DNA of 64,000 nt from Anisakis pegreffii (Eukaryota > Nematoda > Chromadorea > Rhabditida > Anisakidae). Position 1 is the stretch's first letter; each line of letters opens with the position of its first letter. This document shows, in pieces, positions 47,001-59,400 of this stretch. The DNA is taken from positions 216,573 to 280,572 of the forward strand of contig JAPYMA010003003.1 of the NCBI GenBank assembly GCA_035041965.1. The letters run 5' to 3'. A model generated the notes under the pieces. That model did no database searches. It was not told where the DNA came from and saw only the letters and a program-made list of their open reading frames with translations. The position numbers and the translations under genes were made by a program.

Positions 47001-50000
47001 CTTTTTAAGCCTCATTTCAGTTGGTCTCTTATAATAGTCGCTGTTGTTTGTTTTGAATATGCATTCGTTTCATGCAAAAGACGATTGATTTTTCGTTTTT
47101 CGAATCCATTTCAAAATTCGTTCATTTGATGGTTTATCACCTCACTTATTCCTACGGTATTTCTCATTCTTGATAGGTGATTCAGAGTCATTTCATTGCG
47201 CAGAATTCCTTCGCAGTCTCCTAATCAGTCATTCCCTTTTCACCTTAGCGCCTGTAAATCACCTGATATTTCTGTATGCTAGAAATTAATTTTGCATTTT
47301 TGAAACTTGAAACAATTTGAGTGAATGACTGAAAGAGACAGATGTTTTCAGAAACCTTATTTATGGTTGGTTGGATAATGTTAGTGTCACTGTACCTAAC
47401 AAGAGGACATAACAATTTGCATGAACAAATGCAGAAAGTAGTAAAAGATGTAAGCGAACCGTATGAAATGAAAATTATTGCATGAATTATGATTATGATT
47501 GTCATTGCTTGTGAGAAGAACTGTGTGTAGCCGGAGGGTTGCTTCCGAGAGATTAGATTCAGTAAGAAATAAATTTTTGGATTTTGCCGCAAAAAAAAAA
47601 ACTTTGCAGCAGCAGTATTAGTACTTATTAGAGACTTATGAGCGACGAGAGAAGAGGCAATTTGGATGAGTGAATATTTGATTAGTTTTAAGAACAACAG
47701 CAACAACAAGCAGTACTTCAAATAGATTATTATGCTTGAAATGGACGGATAATAAATGGTCAACAGTTATGTGGCCGTATTAAATTTTGATTACTGAAAT
47801 AAGTAGATTTTGAATAAAGTAAATGGTCTGGAATTATTATGTTTATGGCTTATAGATGGTTTGAAAGTTTGAGCGATAGACTGCATAGTAAGGAACACTT
47901 CTCACTCACCTAAAATTATTCAAGTGCATTTCACTCAATATATCTAGTAATACGCATATTACTGAGTTTTTTAAATCTATATAATTGTAAGCATATACTT
48001 TTTAGATTGTAATTGCTTCTACACATTTTATAATGTTGCCATATTTTTGTGTAAGGAGATAGGTATGCATACTTCAAACATATATAATGGAATAAGAAGT
48101 ATTACGTTCTACATGATACCAGATGAAAATAAATTTTTAAGAGGAAAACGAGGAAATATTATGAAAAAAATTATTGCGGAAAAGTTTGTGAACGAAAGTT
48201 AATAATTTTAATCGAGCATTATTTTTGCTTGAAGAGGCGAAACCGTGCGTATTATTACGCGCTTTTAGCTATGAATCGTTTGAATTCGAGCAGTTTGAAT
48301 GTTTCGGTTGAATTAAACTGCTCACTGGAAGATGGACCAGCTAGGCAGCCTGCCATCGTTAAATCGTAAGAGATAACTTGATGGTCAAGCTTTCACTTAC
48401 ATCATATCAAGCGCAAACTCAAATTAATGATGGAGAATTTTCATTTAGTAATCATCAATCATTAGCTGTCAACAAAAGTAATGCTAATATTACTGGCGAA
48501 GTGCTTGTCAACAAACAACTCAGTTCAGTCTAACTAAACCATCCATAACTGTGCTGCTTGTTTAAGACATTCTTATAAGGCGCATGATTATTGTTAGAAG
48601 ATCACTTTTTTAAATAGTACCCATAAGTAGCCATTACTACCCTATCCATATCGCTAATGTATTCGCCTATCGGCTTCACTGTTGAGTACTTGCAACAAAG
48701 TGATACAAGTTTCAAAGACACTGATTCAAAGTCCTATTCTTCTGTTTTGTTCTCGTCACATTATCCTCATTTTTAGTCAAATCGATCTGTTAAGATTAAA
48801 TTCGACTTCATTTATTGCTTCAAATTTCTTTTTTTTTTCACAATTTCCGTTTTCCGTGTTCCATATCCCACACTTCGTACATCAGTCCATGCATCCATCC
48901 ATTAGCCATACGATTACGGCAATTGTTAATCTATGTATTCGCTGATGTTGCTATTACTACCACTGCAAGCGAGTGAATGAATGAGTATATTATGAACAAA
49001 ATTTCAACATCATCCGTCCATCCCCTCATCAAGCTTGTTTATTTCGTCATATCCTCCTTGTTATCCCAACGATCATATTCCATCCTTATACGTACTTCTT
49101 ACAACATCATAACTAACCTGTCTTTCTTATATCAGCAGTAGCGGTCAAAGAAGACGACACAGTTGGTCATTCAGTTAGTCAGTTTGCAGCATTATTACTT
49201 CGTTTTATTCTGACTCATCACATTACAGTCATTAGTATTATTGTTGTTAGTGCCAGTAGATAATACTATTGGTATTATTACTAGTGTTACGAACACTGTC
49301 ATTCTCATTACTCTTATTTCTGCATTTAAATGACTACATACGGTATTGCAGATTAACAGTTTAATAGAGCAATCTTTTTGTATTTCACTGAATTAGATCA
49401 TCTGAGCTAATATGGTATTACTATCGCTCCGAAGAAATTCAGCTAGCTGAGTTGTGTGCCCTAAAGTGATCACTTGAAATAAAGTGAACAGCTGAATTCA
49501 ATAAACTAGACAGCGCTAGCTGCATGAGAATAGGGATCTAGCAGCAGTTGATCGTGAGCAGTGAATGGTGACTTGCAAATGTTAGCCTTATTATTATTAT
49601 TATTAGTAGCAGGGCAGTACCTATTACATAATATAATCAAGCATCAAATAAGCAGCAGTAGCAGCAAAGCGAAATAATCGTCGTTCAGAGTGCTTGTTCA
49701 CTCAGAGACGCACTGAAGTGAAGTGGTATTGTCGTGCCATTGGGCGTGAGCATAGTGCGTGATCTGCACATTATCCATGCATCTATCCATGCGTCCTTCC
49801 ATATTACCCTTCCTTATCCTACAATATCCCTCATAACAATCCGTCCGTTCGTCCGCCCTGTCCTGTCCCGTTGGCTCTCTCATTCCTTGTTTTATCCTCA
49901 TCCTTATCCATATCCACATCATTATCCTGTGTCAAGCTTGTCTCCACCCACCAACTAATAAACCTAAATCTACCGAACGACAACCAAAGTAACCACCAAC

Positions 50001-50430
50001 CGCCACCCATAAATCCCTCCTCCTATCCCTCTCCGCCTTTTCTTCATCATATACCTCCATTTGGCCTCGTTGTTACTCATCGTGTTCCAGTCTTTTCGTC
50101 CTCGTCTTGCTCTTATTCTCGACCTGATCCATTCGCTGATTCATTCATATATATTCATTTATTCTTATCGTTATCATTACTGTTATTGTTATTATTACTA
50201 GTATTTTTTTAATTACTGCTACTGTTGCTAGTAGTATGATTGATTATTTGATTGATCGACAACATTCATTCATTAGCAAGGAACTTAATTCATTTTATTT
50301 CCAAGGTTATTAAAACTGAATGTTACAACCAGTTCATACTGTCGCTACATTTTGCTACTGAATTTTGATCTTTGCTGTGTTTCGTCGATCAGCTAGACAG
50401 AACCACTGATTAATTACTCTTTTTCTTGAA
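44074..50430. other. 6.4-kb gene-free region upstream of the Flamingo gene
   Basis: No frame in either direction carries recognisable domains. The longest (47763-47245, minus, 172 codons) is Ile/Ser/Phe/Leu-rich and motif-free. The region includes the 3' end of the adaptor transcript, a short direct repeat near 46710-46761, and TTA/TTG-type triplet runs near 49590-49605 and 50160-50210. Given the developmental role of Flamingo genes it may hold enhancers, but none is visible. Confidence 0.5.
46710..46761. repeat. Two direct copies of a 21-mer
   Basis: CTCTTGTATATCATTTTCTG plus T occurs at 46710-46730 and again at 46741-46761, identical, 31 bases apart. This is a recent small tandem duplication or a two-unit minisatellite. 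Confidence 0.9.
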
Positions 50431-53400
50431 ATGATCACATCAATAACCTATGATGATCAGGAGAAAGGCCAAAAGCAGCAACGACAAAAACCTGGTCACA
50501 CAATCTCTTCACCGTCATTCCACTGGTGGCGACTACCTAGAACATTTTGGTTATATAGTCACCGTTCTGCCAGTACTACTGCTGGTGGCGGTGCTGTTGC
50601 TTCCCAACAACGGTTACGACTGAGAAAAAAACGCTCATCAAATGCATATGAACGTTACTATGCGAGTGAATCTAGCAGTAGCAGTAGCAGCAGTTGTTGT
50701 TCATTCGGTTCAGAACAAATTCAAAATCTGGAATGCCAGACGAGCACATCAGAGAATTGTTATTTATGCTGCTTCAGTTGCGAGAAGTGCATCTGCGGAC
50801 AGTGCTCCGTTGGCTATGCAAACGACATTGATCCGTCAGCTAACTCTAAGCTTGAGCTTAGCAAGCGTTTATGTTCAGCTTGTAAGTTGAAGAAGTTGAG
50901 GTTGCTATCTGATGAAGAGGACAAGCACAAGCAAGAGAAAAGAGCAGCAAAATTAAAGCGACCACATCGACAGTTCAACAAATTATTTTTATTTAATTTC
51001 TTCAAGTCACGTTCATTATTCAAAAATTCCACCTCAAATTTCAATTCTGCTACGTGTTCGTCGTCATCAGAAACATCGTCACATTTTTTATTCAAATATA
51101 ATATATTGACTACGCTTACATTCATCACGCTATTGCTTCAATTCAGCATGCTAACAACGGTTACTATGGCCCATTCATTGAACACTACTACTAGTAGTAG
51201 TAGTACTAACAACAGCGGTAATATAGCTGCTGATATTATTCCTGGTACAGCTTCTATTTCAAAGAATGGAAACAAGAAGAATATTGATATTTTGAGCAAT
51301 ATTTGGCTCAGTGATAATGATATCAGTAGTGTGTTCATTGATAACAACAGCAACAATGATCATACTCGTAACCATAATATTAAGCATTTCAACAAAAACA
51401 ATGACAGGGCTGACGATAGCGAAGGAGGTTTTGTATCAAGCGATTCTATAATATCTCCTGCTTCATCTTCCTCTGCAATACCACGTCTGCAAATCTGTCC
51501 ATGTGATATGCTGGATTCGTCGAAAACGGAATACGAAGGAAATTTGAAAATGGAAAAAGATCACGGTTTTGGACGGTTGAAAGGAGTGAGTTCATTGCAG
51601 AGACAGCAGCAGATAATGTTGATTGATGATGAAGATAATCCAAAAAATACGAATAAGCAGTTTCTTAACAATGAAACAATAAAAGTTTCCTTACTGTTAC
51701 CACAGTCACACTCACCGTGTTTGCATCGTGGACAACCGCTTTTCGAATGGGATCTTTCCGGATGTGTTGTCAGAAATTTTGAACGCTTTCATTCAACAGC
51801 GATATCGTTCGATGTGGAATCGGGTTTGGTATTCGTTGAACAAGGACGTGTTTGCTTCTATTCAAAACCGTGGTTAATCAACTATTCATTATATTGCAAA
51901 AGTGACAAGAACTTTGCGACGATTGGAAGAGGTTCTATTCATCGAGGTTCCATTCTCGTCGGGCATAGTCGATTTTCGACGACGATGACAAATACTAATG
52001 GTTGGGTATCATCATCGATAAGCAACAGTCACAAAAGTGGCGTTGTTGAATCGAAAAGACGTTCAAGAGGCTCAGATCGCTCAAACCAGCAAGTGCTGAC
52101 ACTAGCGCCAAGTTCGAAAGATCGACTACGACGACATCGCCGCTGGTTACGACGTCGTAATCCAGTAAGTGGTGGTGGTTCATCATTGATCACATTCCAA
52201 CAAGATCGTTATGTGGTTGAAATGGCTGAGAATGCGACTGTTGGTACGTTGATATGTACCGTTCATGCGATACATTTTCATCGCGATCGTACGTTATTCT
52301 TCTCGATGGCAGCACCACAAGATTCAAGATCGGCGAATTTGTTCGTTATTGACACGCAGACGGGTAGTATCCGGTTTGTTTCACCGTCATTCATTTAATC
52401 GAAAACCTTGTTTTTGACGTCTTTTCCAGAATAACATGGTGATGACATCATTTTCGGGTAAGAACCAGCGCAGAGTGCATATGAATGAATTGGTTCATTA
52501 GAACGCATAGTTTCGGCTTGATGCCATTATCAGGAGAGATAGCAAAAGAATTTAACTGAGATATCGAAACTGTTTACCCTTCGTACCTTTTAATGAACAA
52601 AATTATTTGGTATCCATCCATCTATCAGAACATTTCCCTCCGTGTCTAATTTATATCTATACTTTTTACTCATCTTTCCCTTCGTTCTGATTCAAAACAG
52701 TTCTCCGAATCAGATCCTAGTTCAATTTAATTCAATTTAACTTTATTGCCTTTGTTTGTTTTAGTTTTAACTTGATGAGTAATTTCAAATTGCTGCACCA
52801 TCTTATTATGTGTCTCTTTAATTATTAAAAGCCTAACAGCTGCCGCTTGTCCTGTCTTATCTATCGATCTATGTACAGACCTTCCAGCTGCACCGCTCTC
52901 GTATCTCATGCTATTGTATTATTATAACAATTTTTTAAAACGCAATTCTACCAAAAGTAGTAAAAGAATTACTGCATGAATAGTTAGATAGACATTACAT
53001 TGCGATTCATTCATTCACATTTAAACACCCATTACCAATGGATGAATAAATGTGAATGAGAATCACATGAAGTAAATTGAAACTGAATCGTCGTTTCATG
53101 CAGAGAAAAAGTATAAAATGAAATGAAAACTGATTATTTGAACGAATCATGAAAATGTTGAAGATATATCGCTTGTGCACTCGTGAGCTCAAAGCTTACA
53201 TGCTGCTGATTATTGAAGTGGTTGTGAAAAGGGATTTGTGATGACTTCTTGCGATTAATTAATGCCACTATGACGACAATTCGATGATTATTATTGGTTT
53301 TGATAGCATTGTGTGATGATTATAAGAATATATTCATTATAAGAGCACATTGATTGAACAACACCGAATTAGATCGTTATCGTTATATTATACATAGTTG

Positions 53401-56400
53401 CTGTTGGATGAATGATAGATAGATACATGTTTGCAAGACATCTGCCTTTCTTTTCCCTTCATCTTTCCCCATCTGTTTTTGTAAGTCTCTTTTCGTATAC
53501 GATATCATCCGAACATGTAATTAAACTCGGATTTCATTAATCTCTTTGCTCTTTTAGTCTCATTCCTTAGTTGATTTTTTAGCAATCGCAACATACTTCA
53601 TGTCATTATCATCAGCATTCAGTTTATTACTATCATTGTCATTATTGTTATTGAAATCATTGTTAGATATTGTTAGAAGCATTATAAGAGTTCACTTAAA
53701 TAAATTGCACAAACTACTTGAATTGAATTGCTTGTTGAGCCTTGAAACAATTGGACTTTGATTGCATGTCGTTATATGCATTTACTATGCGCTACTCATT
53801 GATGCATGCATTATTAATTTATTTACTGCAGGATTTCAGCGTCTAGCTCCTCATTTATTGACTATTACATGTGAACTTTTAATGGAACAAGCTCTTCGTT
53901 CGTTTATTATTGCCCTACTACTATGTGTTATTGCTATGTCAATTTCAATATATACGCACGAAACGTACCCTATCCCCCAGATGAGGGCCCACTAATTAGC
54001 GTAATATACTGGAGGTTAGATATTAATTAGTAGAGGGATGGATGAATAAAAGGGATGAATGCTTTGCTACGACGTTAGCATGCTTATAAGCAGTTTCGAT
54101 TGCTCATAAACAAGCCAACATGATATCGGCAAAATCCGGTTTAAGATGATAGATCTAATTGTGACCTTATAATTGAGCTTGGACTCTTAATTGAGGCTGT
54201 CGTCGTCATTGTTGTCTTTTGCACTGTAACCTGTATTTCATACCTTTATTGCTGTGGCTTGATTTCGTTGACATTCCCACAAATTTTTCCATCCATTTGT
54301 AGTATATTTTGTTTAAAACAGTGTTCGTGAACTTTTTTTCTCAACCAATTGCACAAATGGATTAAGATCACTGCTAAATCGCCCCGTTCTTTTCAAAATG
54401 CAGCAATATTTGTTAGCTGTTTTCATTAACGACAAGAAAATATGTGATAATTCTAAAAACTTCGTTCTGTTTCACCGAAATCGCCCTCTCTAAACACCGT
54501 TTTTGCTGAATGCTGGAGGATATTGTCTATGTAGAGAAACAATGGCTTAGAAGAGTATGACCTAGTGACCCTGTCCTGATTACTTTGAAACAGTTGAACT
54601 TTTATTAGCACACTCTATTCATAATTCACATTTATTCACGCGCACATACCAGCATGTGTTAATTATTCATCCATGCATTTATTGCCAAATCTTAATTTAA
54701 TCGTTCCTTCATAACTGCTTTTTTGAAATCATTCGTTCGTTATTAAGTCTACTCATTAAGTCTGCAGATAGCAATTAATCGGTTTACTTCAAGCACAAAT
54801 GAGTTTCAAAAAGCCGCTAACTATTGAGATTATTACATGCTCTGAATTTATTAAATTTACTCGAAGAGATTTTATTTCAGTGCTTTGATTCAGAAGTTTT
54901 ATAATTATAAAAGTGAGGTAGATATTTATTGAATGAAAGAGGCTGTATTATATCATAGTATGAGATGGCGTATCGTACTGATTGGTGGATTTAAGGCTAG
55001 CAAAATCACTGGATCGCGAAGTGCTTGATAAGCATGTGCTTAAAGTAACCGCATACGAGCGATTCCAACCTACTGTATCCACATCTGCTCTTGTGATCGT
55101 TGATGTGCTCGATGTTCAAGATAACGCACCGATATTTGAGCGTAACTCATATTTTGCCGAAGTCAAAGAAGATGCTCCAGTAAGTGTTTTTTAGTGGCCG
55201 TTTTTGGAATTACTGTGATGCTTGTTATAAGTGATAAGCTTCAGATTGGTACAACGGTAGCATCGGTGTTTGCAAGAGACTTGGATGCCGGACGGAATGG
55301 TGAGGTGCGTTATTCGTTATCGGATGATGCACTGGGTGCCAACTTGCTGAAGATCAATCCTCGATCGGGTGTCATTCAGACGGCCGCAGAGTTGGATCGT
55401 GAAATGCTGGATCTCATCCGAGTTTCGGTCATAGCTACGGATCAGGGCAGTCCACCGATGAGTTCGAGTGCTCTAGTGGAGGTCACGATTTTGGACGTGA
55501 ATGATAACAAACCCATCTTTGAAATGGTTCATCTTGTTCACATTATTTGACACAAATTGTTTACTTACAGTGTCATGATTGCCATAAGATCATAGTAATT
55601 ATTATGTTTGTTTCCGGAGTTGTTATAATTATCTTTTCAAAAATATTGTTGACTGAATGATTCTGTTTGTATGTCGTCATTCAAAGGGCACTGAAAAGTG
55701 ACTGAATCTATTAATTAAGGATTCGTATAATGTTACAATAATGGAAGATATTGGCATACCGACGAAAATCATTCAATTGAAAGCCTTAGACGCAGACGCT
55801 GGAGAAAATGGTATGTAGATATTTGAAAATAGCTATATAGTTATGTACATGCATCAGAACATGGTCAAAATTATACAAGAATATATGAATACATAAAGTT
55901 AACCATATGCGTAATGATTAGTAGATGAGTGCGAATTGAATTGTTCAGTTCGAGTGGCAGCATTAGCAGTAACAGTCATAAAGAGTATCTTTGTAGTTGA
56001 TTATTGAATTCAATTCACTGCCCAACGAGGATATCAATGGGCTTCATCATTTCGAAAGGCTGCATGAAACATCGATTAATTTTTAATCAACATTTCATTA
56101 ATCAGATGTACCGCTTCCGTCATTGATCATGTATACACATATATTTCTATGCATTATATACTTTGATATATATTCTTATTATTGCTGTTCTAATATTACA
56201 TTTTCAAGTTGATGTTGTTTATTTTTCATTGATGCTATGCAATATGGAAAGATACATTCAACCTTCGAATTGAATCACATTCGCATTTCGCATACTCATC
56301 TTCTTTTGTTATTATCTTTTAGATCATTCGTAGTTATTGTAGGGATTTTTTCAGTTGTTTCGCTACTCAATAGAAGGTAGATTAATAATGTAACATTAAT

Positions 56401-59400
56401 AACGTAGTAATGTAATGGGCTAATTTAATTAGTATTAGAAACAACTCACCAGTATATTATTAGTAATAATACGAATAATATTATTGTTATCAATGTTACT
56501 AATATTGTTATTAATAATAGTAATAATAATAATTATTATTATTATCCCTGTTATTCATTTGAAGGGTATTTGTAAAAGTGAATTGGTTTTCACGAGCAAA
56601 AGAAAAGACGAAGGAAATTTACAGGTCGTGTTCACTATAGCATCGTAGCTGCAAGTGCAAGTGGTTTTACAATCGGCTATGATGATGGTAGTGTTTGGGT
56701 GCGTGACAGCCAGCTGGATGCGAGATCGAGTCCGGTCTCGTTGGTGATTCGAGCCAAGGATTCAGCACAACCAGCACAGTCAAGTACAGCCACGCTGACC
56801 GTAGATATCGTTGACGTGAACGATCATGCGCCCCGTTTTGTGGCCTCTCAACAGCAGCTGTTCATTGATGAGAATATACCGATTGGCTACGAAGTGAGTC
56901 GTGTTTTTGCGGTGGATGAAGACTCGGGTTTGAATGGCTTGGTGCGATATTCGTTAGTTGAAGAAGAAGGTGCTGATGAAGATAAATGGATGAGCAACAA
57001 CATGAAGAAAGAGAAGTTGAGCAAGAGTCAAGATGGACAAGTGACAATGAGCGATAGTAATGAGACGGCGACAGTTCCGGAAGTGGGAAGTGAGCAAGAA
57101 AATTTATCGGAATCGAACTTTTTCGAAGTTGATCGAGTCTCGGGCAGCATTCGTACAAAAGCAGAGCTCAATCGTGAGCAGCGTGAAGTTCATACGTTGA
57201 AGGTGAGTGATCAGTGAGTCTCTGACTACTATTTCATTGTATTGTGTTACTTTTTTGGTTATTCATATTATATTCTATTAGAAATAATTAATCTAATGAG
57301 CAAATATTGATGCAGATTCGTGCCGAAGATGGTGGAAGTCCACCAAAATGGGATACGGTTGAGTTAAGAATACATCTTCGTGATGTGAACGATAATGCAC
57401 CGTTCTTTGAGCACGATATCTACAATGTGACAGTTGCTGAGAATACACCTCGTGGCACACAGTTGATCACGGTGAAAGCATTCGATGCAGATAAAGATCA
57501 AAAAATTAGTTATCGCATTGAAAGGACTGATCGAGATCTTTTCACTCTTGTGGATCTTGGTGAACAGGTTGTGATCATTATTTACTTCTACTGCAAATTA
57601 GTGTTATTAGTTTGGTTATTGCCATCGAGAGTACGGATGCAGGCTCATATACTTAACGAATAAATCAGTTTTTTAAGGGTGCACTCTTGTCGCTGTCAGA
57701 AACATTTTTATCGAGCGATGAGATGCTGAGAGTTGGTATAGTAGCGTTAGATCAAGGCGGACTGAAGGGACGTTGCAGCATTATGATAAACGTTCAAGAT
57801 GTGAATGCAGCACCGATATTCTTGAATCATCCGTTTACGATACGTATCCCAGAACATTCACCTCGAGGTTTTGAGTTGATACAATTGAAAGCTGAGGATC
57901 ACGATCGACAGGAAAATGCTCATATCAAGTATACGATTGGTAAACAATTGATTCATTATAGATATTCCTTTTGTTATGACTTTACAACAATAATGATGTG
58001 TGTTAAGACTCGGTCGAGTTTGCAATTGATGAATCAAGTGGTTTGCTGACAGTGGCTGCAGGTCTGGATCGTGAACTGCGTAGTGCATACATGCTGAATA
58101 TAACTGCTCAGGACAATGGCTCACCGCCTTTGAGTGCATGGACAACCATTGAAGTTGTTCTCGAAGATGGTATTTATTAACGTTTCATTAGTGACCACCT
58201 ATTGCCCTCTAAACAGTTGTTGTGCTGCATTATAAACTTTTTCAGTGAACGATAATATACCTCAATTTTTATCGAATAATTACACGATTGCGATTTCTGA
58301 AGACACTCCAGTGGGTACATCATTCATGCAAATATTAGCCGTTGATAAAGATAGCGGTGCGAATGCAATAGTGGATTATTTTATTGATGCGAATGATCCA
58401 AGAGGTTTGGGCATCGATTCGTTCAAACTGGATCGTTCGTCGGGCACATTGCGAGTCGATAAAAAGCTTGATCGAGAACAGTGTGAAAGGTTTGTGCGTT
58501 GTGTGTCCTATTGAACGGACGCATCAGTTGAGAATATTCGTTCATTTATATAAGAAAAAATGTTCCTTTTCTAACTGACGAAATCGTTATGATAATCTCA
58601 GAACGGTGATCATGATGTAGTACAATGTATTTGTACAGATTATCTGTATTATTGTCAGCCAGCTAGAACCTAAATGCCTGACTAGCTAGAAATGCGTTCT
58701 GTTGAAGGCACGTGATTGCGGTTATTGCACGAGATCGAGGTTCACCACCTCTTTGGTCATCGTCTGTGGTGAACATACAATTGTTGGACGTGAACGATAA
58801 TGCACCGCAGTTCGAGTTGCAAACTTATAACTTATGGATTGTTGAGAACGCACCGATTGGTACCGTTATTGGTACATTGATTGCACGAGATGCTGACGAC
58901 GGCAAAAACGCGCTTATTGAGTTCAAAATATTCGGTGGAGCTGATGCAAAATTATTCGATATTGAAAAGGTTGATTAACTCCCTCTTATTTTTAATACTG
59001 ACAACTATACAATATTATGGCCATTTATTCGCGTGTTAATTTCAAGTTCTAACAGTATTAGATACATTTGGTTCGGATACCTCTCCTGAGTAGTTGACCG
59101 ACCGCTATTTTAACTGAATATCATACTATAACTCACACAGTAACAACAATAATTAATTCGAACATACTTCTTTCTTCAGGATCCACAACAAGAAGGTGTT
59201 GTACATATATTATCAAGAGCAACATTCGATTATGAGGCAAAAAATAATAAATTTTATTTAGAAATACAAGCAAGCAGGTTTGAAAATGCTTGAATTTATT
59301 GTCGTTGTTATTGCTCTTGTGTTTTGTGTTTCATTCATGATACATATGTGGTACATACTTATTTGTTAATGATAGTGGCTATCATGTCCGATTGTTGTTC

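Noticed and set aside
47245..47763. 172-codon minus-strand open frame in the large intergenic region
   Set aside because: Ile/Leu/Ser/Phe composition tracks AT-rich DNA, with no motif, no splice partners and no similarity I recognise.
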